Assembly (NCBI RefSeq): GCF_003627155.1
Contig: NZ_CP032621.1
Location: 744,001-808,000 of the forward strand
Direction of reading: 5' to 3'
Length of the DNA stretch: 64,000 nucleotides
DNA from: Streptococcus gwangjuense
GTDB taxonomy: Bacteria > Bacillota > Bacilli > Lactobacillales > Streptococcaceae
The notes below the pieces were generated by a model. It had not been told where the DNA came from. It was given only the letters and a program-made list of their open reading frames with translations, and searched no databases. Position numbers and translations under genes: made by a program. Position 1 is the first letter of the stretch; each line of letters begins with the position of its first letter. Shown one piece after another: positions 44,800 to 55,826 of the stretch.

Positions 44800-45609
44800 A
44801 TGAGTGAAACAGGCTTTAAATACAGTATTTTAGCGTCGGGTTCCAGTGGAAATTCCTTTTATCTGGAAACCCCTAAAAAGAAGCTTTTAGTGGATGCAGG
44901 CTTGTCTGGTAAGAAAATTACCAGCCTACTTGCTGAAATTAACCGTAAACCCGAGGACCTGGATGCCATCTTGATTACACATGAGCATTCAGACCATATC
45001 CACGGAGTGGGAGTTTTGGCTCGCAAGTATGGTATGGATCTTTATGCCAATGAAAAGACCTGGCAAGCAATGGAAAATAGCAAGTACCTTGGAAAGGTAG
45101 ATTTTTCGCAAAAGCATATCTTTGAAATGGGTAAAACCAAAACCTTTGGAGATATCGACATCGAGAGTTTTGGTGTTAGCCACGATGCGGTTGCACCGCA
45201 GTTTTATCGCTTTATGAAGGATGATAAGAGTTTTGTCATGCTGACTGATACAGGTTATGTGAGTGACCGTATGGCAGGGATTGTCGAAAATGCAGATGGC
45301 TACCTTATCGAGTCCAACCATGATGTAGAGATTTTGCGAGCAGGTTCTTACGCTTGGCGACTCAAACAACGAATCCTATCTGATCTGGGGCATCTTTCTA
45401 ACGAGGATGGTGCTGAAGCAATGATTCGGACACTTGGGAATCGCACTAAGAAAATCTACCTTGGACATTTATCTAAGGAAAATAATATCAAGGAACTGGC
45501 TCACATGACCATGGTCAATCAGCTAGCCCAAGCTGATTTAGGTGTAGGAGTAGACTTTAAGGTTTACGATACATCACCAGATACCGCAACACCATTGACA
45601 GATATATAA
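44800..45609 (+). CDS. vicX: VicX (YycJ-like) metallo-beta-lactamase fold protein
   Basis: A 269-aa cytoplasmic metallohydrolase. The metal-binding motif THEHSDHIHG lies at about residues 59-68, SHDA near 127 and an acidic/His C-terminal region follows. It is the third gene of the vicRKX operon, 1 nt after vicK. It modulates VicRK output and affects competence and virulence in streptococci. The nuclease activity reported for YycJ relatives has not been assigned here. Confidence 0.95.
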   Translation: MSETGFKYSILASGSSGNSFYLETPKKKLLVDAGLSGKKITSLLAEINRKPEDLDAILITHEHSDHIHGVGVLARKYGMDLYANEKTWQAMENSKYLGKVDFSQKHIFEMGKTKTFGDIDIESFGVSHDAVAPQFYRFMKDDKSFVMLTDTGYVSDRMAGIVENADGYLIESNHDVEILRAGSYAWRLKQRILSDLGHLSNEDGAEAMIRTLGNRTKKIYLGHLSKENNIKELAHMTMVNQLAQADLGVGVDFKVYDTSPDTATPLTDI

Positions 45610-45637
45610 AAAGAAGGCGAGAGCCTTCTTTTTATAT
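45604..45637. terminator. Bidirectional terminator between vicX and the bta-like gene
   Basis: A perfect 15-bp inverted repeat (45604-45618 with 45623-45637) has a GAGA loop. The core is AAAAAGAAGGC/GCCTTCTTTTT and it overlaps the vicX stop. Confidence 0.9.
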
Positions 45638-45640
45638 ATT

Positions 45641-45988
45641 TTACAATCCTGCAAATTCTTTGATTTCTTGTGCTGACATTGAAGAGTCGCAACGGACATT
45701 GATTTGTCCATCTGCAATGTGAACGAAGCCTGGTACAGTTGGTATTCCGTAGCGTGAGCGGAATTCTTGCAACTCATTGAGTTGGCTTGATTCTTCACTG
45801 TTGATGAAGTAAATGTGAGCTTTGGTTTCAGCTACGACACCTGACAATGTACCAGCAAATTTACGGCAGTAAGGGCAAGTTTTACGACCGATAAAGAAGG
45901 TTGCAGTTTCTTTTTTATCAAGAGCTTCTTGCGCACGCGCAACTGTAGTGACTTCAAGGTCTTTGATATTATCTAAAAATTGTTCCAT
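45641..45988 (-). CDS. bta: Thioredoxin-fold protein, bacteriocin transport accessory (Bta) family
   Basis: A 115-aa thioredoxin-like protein with the active site CPYC (residues about 38-41) and cis-Pro in GIPTVPGFVH. It has no signal peptide, so it acts in the cytoplasm. It belongs to the PedC/Bta group, named from bacteriocin operons where such proteins aid disulfide formation. No bacteriocin gene is next to it. In pneumococcus it also stands beside pgm, so the role is likely general thiol redox. Confidence 0.88.
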   Translation of the reverse strand: MEQFLDNIKDLEVTTVARAQEALDKKETATFFIGRKTCPYCRKFAGTLSGVVAETKAHIYFINSEESSQLNELQEFRSRYGIPTVPGFVHIADGQINVRCDSSMSAQEIKEFAGL

Positions 45989-46061
45989 GAGATTACCTCG
46001 CTTTCATTGATAAGTCTAGTATGCCATAAAGTTTCTAAAATTGCTTAGATTTGATACGAAA

Positions 46062-46091
46062 AAAAGATGAGATTGGTTGGTCTCATCTTTT
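46062..46091 (-). terminator. Terminator of pgm
   Basis: An 11-bp perfect inverted repeat AAAAGATGAGA/TCTCATCTTTT with an 8-nt loop. A T-run follows on the minus strand. Confidence 0.88.
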
Positions 46092-46099
46092 CTAGTGTT

Positions 46100-47818
46100 T
46101 TATTTTACAAATGCATTGATTTCTGCTTCGATATTAGCAATCTTAGCTTGTGATTCTTCGTTGGTTTCACCTACAACTGCAATGTAGAACTTGATTTTTG
46201 GTTCTGTACCTGAAGGGCGAACGGCAATCCATGAACCGTCAGCAAGTGTGTATTTCAACACATCACTTGGAGGAGTTGTCAAGTTTGTAACAGTACTGTC
46301 AGCAGCAGTAGCTGTTTGAGCTTTGAAGTCTTCTACGACAGTGATAGCTGTTGCATTCCATTCTTTTGGAGCATTATTGCGGAATTTAGCCATAATCGCT
46401 TTGATTTGTTCAGCACCATCGACACCTGAAAGGGTAACAGAGATAGTCTTTTCAGCGTAGTAGCCGTACTCTTTGTAGATTTCTTCGATACCGTCAGCAA
46501 GAGTCAAACCACGAGAACGGTAGTAAGCAGCAAGTTCAGCAACGACAAGAACGGCTTGGATAGCGTCTTTATCACGTACGAATGGTTTAATCAAGTAACC
46601 GAAGCTTTCTTCAAATCCCATCATGTAAGTGTGATTGTGTTTTTCTTCGAATTCTTGGATTTTCTCAGCGATAAATTTGAAACCTGTCAAAACGTTGAAC
46701 ATGGTTGCGCCGTAGCTTTCAGCAATCTTTGTTACCAAGTCAGTTGATACGATAGATTTGCAGAGAGCCGCATTTTCAGGAAGAGTTCCTGCGTTTTTGT
46801 GTGCTTCCAAGATGTATTTAGCCATGATAGCACCGATTTGGTTACCTGAAAGGTTGAGGTAGCTACCATCTTTTTGAAGAACTTCAACACCAACACGGTC
46901 AGCGTCAGGGTCAGTTGCGACAAGAACATCTGCACCAACTTGACGACCAAGTTCTTCAGCAAGAGCAAAGGCTGCTTGGCTTTCTGGGTTTGGAGATTTT
47001 ACAGTAGAGAAGTCAGGGTCAGCAGTTGCTTGTGCTTCAACGACTTGAACAGAATCAAATCCTGCTTGGGCAAGAGCACGACGAGCCAACATTTCACCAG
47101 TACCATGTAGTGGTGTGTAGACAATCTTCATGTCTTTACCAAATTCTTCAATCAAGGTTGGGTTGATGTTAACGTCCTTAACTTCTTTGAGGTATTCTGC
47201 ATCGACAGCTTCGCCGATGACTTCAATTAAGCCAGAAGCTTTTTCAGCTTCCACATCAGCAACTTCAACTGCAAATGGGTTTTCGATTGCACGGATATAA
47301 GTAGTCAAAGCGTCTGCATCGTGTGGAGGCATTTGTCCACCGTCTTCACCGTAAACCTTGTAACCGTTAAATGGAGCAGGGTTATGGCTGGCTGTAACCA
47401 TGATACCTGCGAAACAGTTGAGGTGACGAACTGCAAATGATAGTTCTGGAGTTGGACGAAGGCTTTCAAAAACGTAAGATTTGATACCGTGTTTAGCAAG
47501 AACTGCTGCAGATTCAAAGGCAAACTCAGGTGAGAAGTGACGGCTATCGTAAGCGATTGCCACACCACGTTCTTTTTCGTTTCCACCTTTTGACTCAATC
47601 AAACGAGCCAATCCTTCAGTAGCTTGGCGAACAACGTAGATGTTGATGCGGTTTGTACCAGCACCAATCAAGCCACGCATACCTGCAGTACCAAATTCAA
47701 GATTAGTATAGAAGGCATCTTCCTTTGTTTTTTCATCCATATTTTCCAAATCTTGACGAAGGTAGTCAGGAAGATCCGCAAAATCAACCCATTTCTGGTA
47801 ATTTTCTTGGTAAGACAT
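46100..47818 (-). CDS. pgm: Phosphoglucomutase / phosphomannomutase family
   Basis: A 572-aa alpha-D-phosphohexomutase that interconverts glucose 6-phosphate and glucose 1-phosphate, feeding capsule, teichoic acid and glycogen precursors. The catalytic serine is in VTASHNP (about residues 140-146). The Mg-binding loop is DPDADRVGVE, and the C-terminal phosphate-binding loop is RPSGTEPKIKFY. AGGAG precedes the ATG. It has its own promoter and terminator. It supplies the substrate for glgC and glgD in this window. Confidence 0.96.
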   Translation of the reverse strand: MSYQENYQKWVDFADLPDYLRQDLENMDEKTKEDAFYTNLEFGTAGMRGLIGAGTNRINIYVVRQATEGLARLIESKGGNEKERGVAIAYDSRHFSPEFAFESAAVLAKHGIKSYVFESLRPTPELSFAVRHLNCFAGIMVTASHNPAPFNGYKVYGEDGGQMPPHDADALTTYIRAIENPFAVEVADVEAEKASGLIEVIGEAVDAEYLKEVKDVNINPTLIEEFGKDMKIVYTPLHGTGEMLARRALAQAGFDSVQVVEAQATADPDFSTVKSPNPESQAAFALAEELGRQVGADVLVATDPDADRVGVEVLQKDGSYLNLSGNQIGAIMAKYILEAHKNAGTLPENAALCKSIVSTDLVTKIAESYGATMFNVLTGFKFIAEKIQEFEEKHNHTYMMGFEESFGYLIKPFVRDKDAIQAVLVVAELAAYYRSRGLTLADGIEEIYKEYGYYAEKTISVTLSGVDGAEQIKAIMAKFRNNAPKEWNATAITVVEDFKAQTATAADSTVTNLTTPPSDVLKYTLADGSWIAVRPSGTEPKIKFYIAVVGETNEESQAKIANIEAEINAFVK

Positions 47819-47855
47819 TAAAATTCTCCTTTTGTAAATTGTTTTAACCGTTCAC

Positions 47856-47884
47856 ATTATAGCATTTTTTAGCATTTTAGTAAA
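47856..47884 (-). promoter_or_regulatory. Promoter of pgm
   Basis: A TTTACT-like -35 (47879-47884), a 17-bp spacer and TGC-TATAAT (47856-47864) on the minus strand. Confidence 0.7.
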
Positions 47885-47935
47885 ACCTTAGCATAAATTT
47901 CAGAATGGTGGTGACATATGCCGGTTTATCAAGTC

Positions 47936-47964
47936 TTGAATGCCTTAGGGAAACATGCTATACT
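47936..47964 (+). promoter_or_regulatory. Promoter of the ABC-F gene; predicts a leaderless mRNA
   Basis: TTGAAT (47936-47941), a 17-bp spacer and TGC-TATACT (47956-47964). The ATG begins at 47971, six bases after the -10 box, with no ribosome-binding site. Confidence 0.75.
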
Positions 47965-47970
47965 ACTTGT

Positions 47971-49872
47971 ATGATTATTTTACAAGCTAATAAAATTGAA
48001 CGTTCTTTTGCAGGAGAGGTTCTTTTTGATAATATCAACTTGCAGGTTGATGAACGAGACAGGATTGCTCTTGTTGGGAAAAATGGTGCGGGTAAGTCTA
48101 CTCTTTTGAAGATTTTGGTTGGAGAAGAGGAGCCAACAAGTGGAGAAATCAATAAGAAAAAAGATATTTCTCTGTCTTACCTAGCCCAAGATAGCCGTTT
48201 TGAGTCTGAAAACACCATCTACGATGAGATGCTTCATGTCTTTGATGACCTACGTCAAACTGAGAAGCAACTTCGTCAGATGGAGTTGGAGATGGGAGAA
48301 AAGTCTGGTGAGGCTTTGGATAAACTGATGTCAGATTACGACCGCTTATCTGAGAATTTTCGCCAAGCAGGTGGCTTTACCTATGAAGCTGATATTCGAG
48401 CTATTTTGAATGGATTCAAGTTTGATGAGTCTATGTGGCAGATGAAAATTGGCGAGCTTTCTGGCGGTCAAAATACTCGTTTGGCTCTAGCCAAAATGCT
48501 CCTAGAAAAGCCCAATCTCTTGGTACTAGACGAGCCAACCAACCACTTGGATATTGAAACCATTGCCTGGCTAGAGAATTACTTGGTAAACTATAGCGGT
48601 GCCCTTATTATTGTCAGCCACGACCGTTACTTCTTGGACAAGGTTGCGACAATTACGCTAGATTTGACCAAGCATTCCTTGGATCGTTATGTGGGTAATT
48701 ACTCTCGTTTTGTCGAGTTGAAAGAACAAAAACTAGCTACTGAGGCAAAAAACTATGAAAAGCAACAGAAGGAAATCGCGGCTCTGGAAGACTTTGTCAA
48801 TCGTAATCTAGTCCGAGCTTCAACGACTAAACGTGCCCAATCTCGACGTAAACAACTGGAAAAAATGGAACGTTTGGACAAGCCTGAAGCTAGTAAGAAA
48901 GCAGCCAACATGACCTTCCAGTCTGAAAAAACGTCGGGCAATGTTGTATTGACTGTTGAAAATGCGGCTATTGGCTATGATGGGGAAATATTGTCACAAC
49001 CTATCAACCTAGACCTTCGTAAGATGAATGCTGTTGCCATCGTTGGTCCAAATGGAATCGGCAAGTCAACCTTTATCAAGTCTATTGTTGACCAGATTCC
49101 TTTTATCAAGGGAGAAAAGCGCTTTGGCGCTAATGTTGAGGTTGGTTACTATGACCAAACCCAAAGTAAGCTGACACCAAGTAATACGGTGCTGAATGAA
49201 CTCTGGAATGATTTCAAACTGACACCAGAAGTTGAAATCCGCAACCGTCTAGGTGCCTTCCTTTTCTCTGGTGATGATGTTAAAAAATCAGTCGGCATGT
49301 TGTCAGGTGGCGAAAAAGCTCGTTTGCTTTTAGCTAAATTGTCTATGGAAAACAACAACTTCTTGATTCTGGATGAGCCGACCAACCACTTGGATATTGA
49401 TAGCAAGGAAGTGTTGGAAAATGCCTTGATTGACTTCGATGGAACTCTTCTCTTCGTCAGCCACGACCGTTACTTTATCAATCGTGTAGCAACTCATGTT
49501 CTAGAATTGTCTGAGAATGGTTCAACTCTCTACCTTGGAGATTACGATTACTATGTCGAGAAGAAAGCAGAAGTAGAAATGAGTCAGACTGAGGAAGCTT
49601 CAACTAGCAATCAAGCAAAGGAAGCAAGCCCAGTTAATGACTATCAGGCCCAGAAAGAAAGTCAAAAAGAAGTTCGCAAGCTCATGAGACAAATCGAAAG
49701 TCTAGAAGCTGAAATTGAAGAGCTAGAAAGTCAAAGCCAAGCCATTTCTGAACAAATGTTGGAGACAAATGATGCCGATAAACTGATGGAATTACAGGCT
49801 GAGCTGGACAAAATCAGCCACCGTCAGGAAGAAGCTATGCTTGAATGGGAAGAATTATCGGAGCAGGTGTAA
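47971..49872 (+). CDS. ABC-F family ATPase (ribosome-associated, no membrane domain)
   Basis: A 633-aa protein with two ABC domains and no membrane segments. Walker A motifs are GKNGAGKST (about residues 36-44) and GPNGIGKST (about 358-366). The signatures are LSGGQNTR and LSGGEKAR. Both domains end in DEPTNHLDI and VSHDRYF. A charged linker between the domains is the ribosome-contacting P-site tRNA interaction motif. The C-terminal 80 residues form a Glu/Gln-rich coiled coil. MIILQANKIE is the family start. The longer frame runs through the promoter. It is probably a housekeeping YdiF/Uup-like translation factor. A resistance role is not indicated. Confidence 0.93.
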   Translation: MIILQANKIERSFAGEVLFDNINLQVDERDRIALVGKNGAGKSTLLKILVGEEEPTSGEINKKKDISLSYLAQDSRFESENTIYDEMLHVFDDLRQTEKQLRQMELEMGEKSGEALDKLMSDYDRLSENFRQAGGFTYEADIRAILNGFKFDESMWQMKIGELSGGQNTRLALAKMLLEKPNLLVLDEPTNHLDIETIAWLENYLVNYSGALIIVSHDRYFLDKVATITLDLTKHSLDRYVGNYSRFVELKEQKLATEAKNYEKQQKEIAALEDFVNRNLVRASTTKRAQSRRKQLEKMERLDKPEASKKAANMTFQSEKTSGNVVLTVENAAIGYDGEILSQPINLDLRKMNAVAIVGPNGIGKSTFIKSIVDQIPFIKGEKRFGANVEVGYYDQTQSKLTPSNTVLNELWNDFKLTPEVEIRNRLGAFLFSGDDVKKSVGMLSGGEKARLLLAKLSMENNNFLILDEPTNHLDIDSKEVLENALIDFDGTLLFVSHDRYFINRVATHVLELSENGSTLYLGDYDYYVEKKAEVEMSQTEEASTSNQAKEASPVNDYQAQKESQKEVRKLMRQIESLEAEIEELESQSQAISEQMLETNDADKLMELQAELDKISHRQEEAMLEWEELSEQV

Positions 49873-49885
49873 AAGGAGAAAACAG

Positions 49886-51493
49886 ATGGTAGAATTTAGA
49901 TATTTTAACACAGAATATAAGAAAGTAACCAATAAGACATTTTCAGATAGTTTTGTTTTTTTTAAAGATAATTGGAATGACTATGGTTATAATATTACTT
50001 TTAGTGTTTATTATTATGATAATGATTGTAGTGAAAGATACATAGGTAGTTATAGAATTTATGAATCTGAAATAGAAGAACAAGAGAATGCGGATGGAAT
50101 TAAATCTATTTTTGAATTATCTAAAGATGATTTTGATAGGAATCAAAAATATTCTTTAGCTTGTAATCTAGAGTTTTATCAAAAATTGTATGAATTTTCA
50201 CAGGATTACTATGATGATTTTCTAAAAGAGCACAATGATTTAACACTTAATGATATACCAGAAGATATAAAAGAAAATAGTGGAGTAAAGAAAGCTCTCT
50301 TAAGAAATGATGGGATAACAAAAAGTGAAGATATAATAGATTTTAATAGTGAAATACAAAGAATCGATTCAGAATTAAATGTTGGTAATTGTGTTTCAAC
50401 TGAGAAATATTTAGAACTTATTTTTGATTATATTTTGGAAATATTAATGGATGATGAAATAACTGAGGATAATAAAAAGTTAGTTTTCAAAATTGTTGGA
50501 GGGTGTAATTTTAATTTTGAATTATTAAATAAATTAGCCAGATATTTTTTAGATAATCTAAACTATGGCCAACATCAAAATGGTATTGATTTATTACTTT
50601 CCTTACTTGAAAGAACTAATTTTGATCAATTAAAGTCAGAGCTAGAGACCATTAAAAATGAAGATTTAGGAAAAATATCAACTAGTGTTAAGAAAATTAA
50701 GGACAAATTAAGATACTCTCGAACTACAAACGATGACAGTTTTATTCACTATACTTCCCTAAATACATTAAAATTTTTGCTTTATAAAACTGATGATAAA
50801 AATAATTATCCTAGATTACGGCTTAGCAATGCCAGACAAATGAATGATCCAAATGAAGGATATACATTTCTCAATTTCATAGGTATTGAGAAAGAGAAGC
50901 TGTCTGAAACCGATTATGATACATCGCCGTTCTTCTTTGCTTCTATGACACAAACTGGAGGTGAACAAAATCTAGATGATAGTCTTCCAATGTGGAAGCA
51001 GTATGGTGATGATGCAAAAGGGATTAATCTAACATATCATTCTGAGTACATTAAAAGCTTAATAAAAGATGGAATAGAAATTTATAAAGTTTGTTATAAT
51101 GTTAAGGAAGATTTACTAGAGGAAGAAATAAATTCAATAAAATCAGCATTTAATGAAATTAAAAATTATGACGATGATAAAGAAAAAGAAGGTATCTTTT
51201 TATCAGCATTAAACCTAATTGATGACATTCGTTATTTGTTTAAAGATGCAGATTACAGCTATGAAAATGAATATAGAATTATTCAATCTTATGAAGGCAA
51301 CGAAGATGTTATTTTTTCTAGCGAAAGTTCTAATAGTGTGATTCCTGGTCTATATGCTTATATTGGCAAAGAACTAAAATATTCCAAAATTAAACTTGGT
51401 CCTAAATGTGATGATATTGATTTTGTTGCTCCCTATATAAAATTCGTTGATAGAAATATTGAAGTAACTAAGTCGCAAATATCTTATCGTTAA
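49886..51493 (+). CDS. DUF2971 domain protein, AT-rich, probably acquired
   Basis: A 535-aa soluble protein. The N-terminal half (about 1-270) is Asp/Asn/Glu/Lys-rich and matches nothing I know. The C-terminal half (about 285-520) fits DUF2971: FIHYTSLNTLKFLL, a RLRLSNARQMNDPNEG segment, LPMWKQYGDDAKGINLTYH and YENEYRIIQ. AAAGGAG lies 6 nt before the ATG, only 13 nt after the ABC-F stop. Base and codon use are visibly more AT-rich than in the neighbours (many AAT, GAT, TTA, ATA), which suggests horizontal gain. The function is unknown. DUF2971 proteins are often found in accessory or defence-like contexts. A distant ADP-ribosyltransferase-like fold is speculation. Confidence 0.65.
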   Translation: MVEFRYFNTEYKKVTNKTFSDSFVFFKDNWNDYGYNITFSVYYYDNDCSERYIGSYRIYESEIEEQENADGIKSIFELSKDDFDRNQKYSLACNLEFYQKLYEFSQDYYDDFLKEHNDLTLNDIPEDIKENSGVKKALLRNDGITKSEDIIDFNSEIQRIDSELNVGNCVSTEKYLELIFDYILEILMDDEITEDNKKLVFKIVGGCNFNFELLNKLARYFLDNLNYGQHQNGIDLLLSLLERTNFDQLKSELETIKNEDLGKISTSVKKIKDKLRYSRTTNDDSFIHYTSLNTLKFLLYKTDDKNNYPRLRLSNARQMNDPNEGYTFLNFIGIEKEKLSETDYDTSPFFFASMTQTGGEQNLDDSLPMWKQYGDDAKGINLTYHSEYIKSLIKDGIEIYKVCYNVKEDLLEEEINSIKSAFNEIKNYDDDKEKEGIFLSALNLIDDIRYLFKDADYSYENEYRIIQSYEGNEDVIFSSESSNSVIPGLYAYIGKELKYSKIKLGPKCDDIDFVAPYIKFVDRNIEVTKSQISYR

Positions 51494-51536
51494 TTCATTA
51501 ATTTTGAATGTTTATTTTGTAAAAAAGGGTGTAAAG

Positions 51537-52400
51537 ATGGAACATCTTGGAAAAGTATTTCGTGAATTTCGGACGAGTGGAAATTATTCTTTAAAGGAGG
51601 CGGCAGGGGAGTCTTGCTCTACCTCTCAGTTATCTCGCTTTGAGCTTGGGGAGTCTGACCTAGCAGTCTCGCGTTTCTTTGAGATTTTGGATAACATTCA
51701 TGTCACAATCGAAAATTTCATGGATAAGGCTAGGAATTTTCACAATCATGAACATGTTGCCATGATGGGACAAATTATTCCGCTTTACTACTCAAATGAT
51801 ATTGTAGGTTTTCAAAAGCTTCAAGAAGAACAACTTGAAAAGGCTAAGAGTTCGACGAATCCCCTTTATTTTGAGCTGAATTGGATTTTGCTACAAGGTC
51901 TGATTTGTCAAAGAGATGCGACTTATGAGATGAAGCAGGATGATTTGGATAAGGTAGCAGATTATCTCTTCAAAACAGAAGAATGGACCATGTATGAATT
52001 GATTCTTTTCGGTAACCTCTATAGTTTCTACGATGTGGACTATGTCACTCGGATTGGTAGAGAAGTTATGGAGAGGGAGGAGTTTTACCAAGAGATTGGT
52101 CGTCATAAGAGATTGGTGTTGATTTTGGCCCTCAATTGTTACCAGCATTGTTTAGAGCATCTTTCTTTTGACAATGCAAGCTATTTTGAGACTTATACAG
52201 AGAAGATTATTGGTAAAGGTATTAAGCTTTATGAGCGTAATGTTTTTCATTATTTAAAAGGTTTTGCCTTGTATCAAAAGGGACAGTGTAAAGAAGGTTG
52301 TAGCCAAATGCAAGAGGCCATGCATATTTTTGACGTGCTAGGTCTTCCAGAGCAAGTAGCCTATTATCAGGAACACTACGAAAAATTTGTCAAAGATTAA
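51537..52400 (+). CDS. Rgg/GadR/MutR family transcription regulator
   Basis: A 287-aa regulator. An N-terminal HTH covers about residues 1-60 (LGKVFREFRTSGNYSLKEAA, then STSQLSRFELGESDLAVSRF). A long helical TPR-like C-terminal domain of the Rgg type follows, which in relatives binds short hydrophobic or SHP pheromones. MEHLGKVF is the family start. The in-frame Met before it has no ribosome-binding site. No SHP-like peptide gene was found beside it. The MFS exporter 79 nt downstream may be its target. Confidence 0.88.
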   Translation: MEHLGKVFREFRTSGNYSLKEAAGESCSTSQLSRFELGESDLAVSRFFEILDNIHVTIENFMDKARNFHNHEHVAMMGQIIPLYYSNDIVGFQKLQEEQLEKAKSSTNPLYFELNWILLQGLICQRDATYEMKQDDLDKVADYLFKTEEWTMYELILFGNLYSFYDVDYVTRIGREVMEREEFYQEIGRHKRLVLILALNCYQHCLEHLSFDNASYFETYTEKIIGKGIKLYERNVFHYLKGFALYQKGQCKEGCSQMQEAMHIFDVLGLPEQVAYYQEHYEKFVKD

Positions 52401-52451
52401 TTTTCCCAAATAAGGGAAAAAATAAAAAGCTCCTTTCAGTTTTGATACAAT
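52401..52451 (+). promoter_or_regulatory. Palindrome and promoter upstream of the MFS gene
   Basis: TTTTCCC-N6-GGGAAAA (52401-52420) is a perfect 7-bp inverted repeat starting at the base after the rgg stop. TGA-TACAAT (extended -10, 52443-52451) follows. The palindrome could be the Rgg operator, placed just upstream of or over the -35, or a terminator. Confidence 0.55.
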
Positions 52452-52479
52452 AGTTTCAAAATTTGAGAGGAGTTTTTAT

Positions 52480-53658
52480 ATGAATCGCTATGCAGTACAG
52501 TTGATTAGCCGTGGAGCTGTTAACAAGATAGGGAATATGCTCTATGATTATGGAAATAGTGTTTGGTTGGCTTCCATGGGAACTATCGGACAGACAGTTT
52601 TAGGAATGTATCAGATCTCTGAACTCGTCACATCTATTCTCGTAAATCCCTTTGGTGGAGTCATTTCAGACCGTTTTTCTCGTCGTAAGATTTTAATGGC
52701 GGCAGACCTTGTTTGTGGAATTCTTTGTCTGGCTATTTCTTTCATAAGGAATGATAGCTGGATGATTGGGGCTTTGATTTTTGCCAACATTGTTCAGGCT
52801 ATTGCTTTTGCCTTTTCTAGACCTGCAAATAAGGCCATTATCACAGAATTAGTAGAGAAGGATGAACTGGTCCTCTACAATTCTCGTTTGGAGTTGGTCT
52901 TGCAGGTTGTCAGTGTGAGTTCCCCTGTACTCTCTTTTCTGGTTTTACAATTCGCAAGTCTCCATCTGACGCTCTTACTAGATGCTTTGACTTTTTTTAT
53001 AGCATTTGTTCTAGTGGCCTTACTTCCAAAAGAAGAACCAATGGTTCAAGATAAGAAACCTTTTACTGGGAAAGATATTTTTGCGGATATCAAAGATGGC
53101 TTGCACTATATCTGGCATCAAAAAGAGATTTTCTTTCTTCTGTTAGTGGCTTCCAGCGTTAATTTCTTTTTTGCGGCTTTTGAGTTTTTGCTTCCTTTTT
53201 CAAATAAACTATATGGAGTAGAAGGAGCTTATGCGACTATCTTAACCATGGGTGCGATTGGCTCAATTATAGGAGCACTGATAGCAAATAAATTTAAATC
53301 AAGTATGAATACACTTTTGTTCTTATTGATTTTAACAGGAGTAGGAGTTTTCATGATGGGTTTGCCACTACCCAATATTTTAGCCTTTTCTGGAAACCTG
53401 ATTTGTGAACTCTTTATGACGATTTTTAATATTCACTTCTTTACACAGGTACAGACCAAGATTGATGGAGAATATCTGGGTAGGGTATTGAGTACCATTT
53501 TTACACTAGCTATTCTCTTTATGCCGATTGCGAAAGGTTTGATGACCTTGCTTCCAAGTGTTCATCTTTATTCTTTCTTGATTATTGGACTTGGAGTTGT
53601 AGCCTTATCTTTCTTAGCTCTCGGATATGTTCGAACTCATTTTGAAAAAGAGACATAA
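52480..53658 (+). CDS. MFS transporter (efflux type)
   Basis: A 392-aa major facilitator with about 12 helices. The family motif A-like loop is FGGVISDRFSRRKILMAADL (about residues 54-73) between helices 2 and 3. The second half begins after a charged cytoplasmic loop (about 188-210). AGAGGAG precedes the ATG. It resembles macrolide- or drug-type exporters of the MFS_3 group, but the substrate is unknown. It follows an Rgg-type regulator and probably has its own promoter. Confidence 0.85.
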   Translation: MNRYAVQLISRGAVNKIGNMLYDYGNSVWLASMGTIGQTVLGMYQISELVTSILVNPFGGVISDRFSRRKILMAADLVCGILCLAISFIRNDSWMIGALIFANIVQAIAFAFSRPANKAIITELVEKDELVLYNSRLELVLQVVSVSSPVLSFLVLQFASLHLTLLLDALTFFIAFVLVALLPKEEPMVQDKKPFTGKDIFADIKDGLHYIWHQKEIFFLLLVASSVNFFFAAFEFLLPFSNKLYGVEGAYATILTMGAIGSIIGALIANKFKSSMNTLLFLLILTGVGVFMMGLPLPNILAFSGNLICELFMTIFNIHFFTQVQTKIDGEYLGRVLSTIFTLAILFMPIAKGLMTLLPSVHLYSFLIIGLGVVALSFLALGYVRTHFEKET

Positions 53659-53714
53659 GTTTGCTTGGACTTCAAAAATAATTCCAATCTAAGTGTTTTT
53701 TCCGCCCTTCTCGT

Positions 53715-55709
<1,995 letters not shown>

Positions 55710-55826
55710 TGATCTTTTAAAAACAGAGTTTAGACAGTATGACAATGCTTGTTAATCAGGACAAAATCGGTAAAGAATTTATTAGTGAAATAGAAAGAAA
55801 ATAGAAGTAAAAAGGAAAAATAAACA

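Noticed and set aside
47905..47970. Longer N-terminus for the ABC-F protein
   Set aside because: The extra 22 codons run through the -35 and -10 boxes. MIILQANKIERSF is the usual family start.
55739..55804. A 21-aa ORF (MTMLVNQDKIGKEFISEIERK) between ligA and pulA
   Set aside because: No ribosome-binding site, no promoter and no recognised similarity. It may be a remnant but cannot be supported as a gene.
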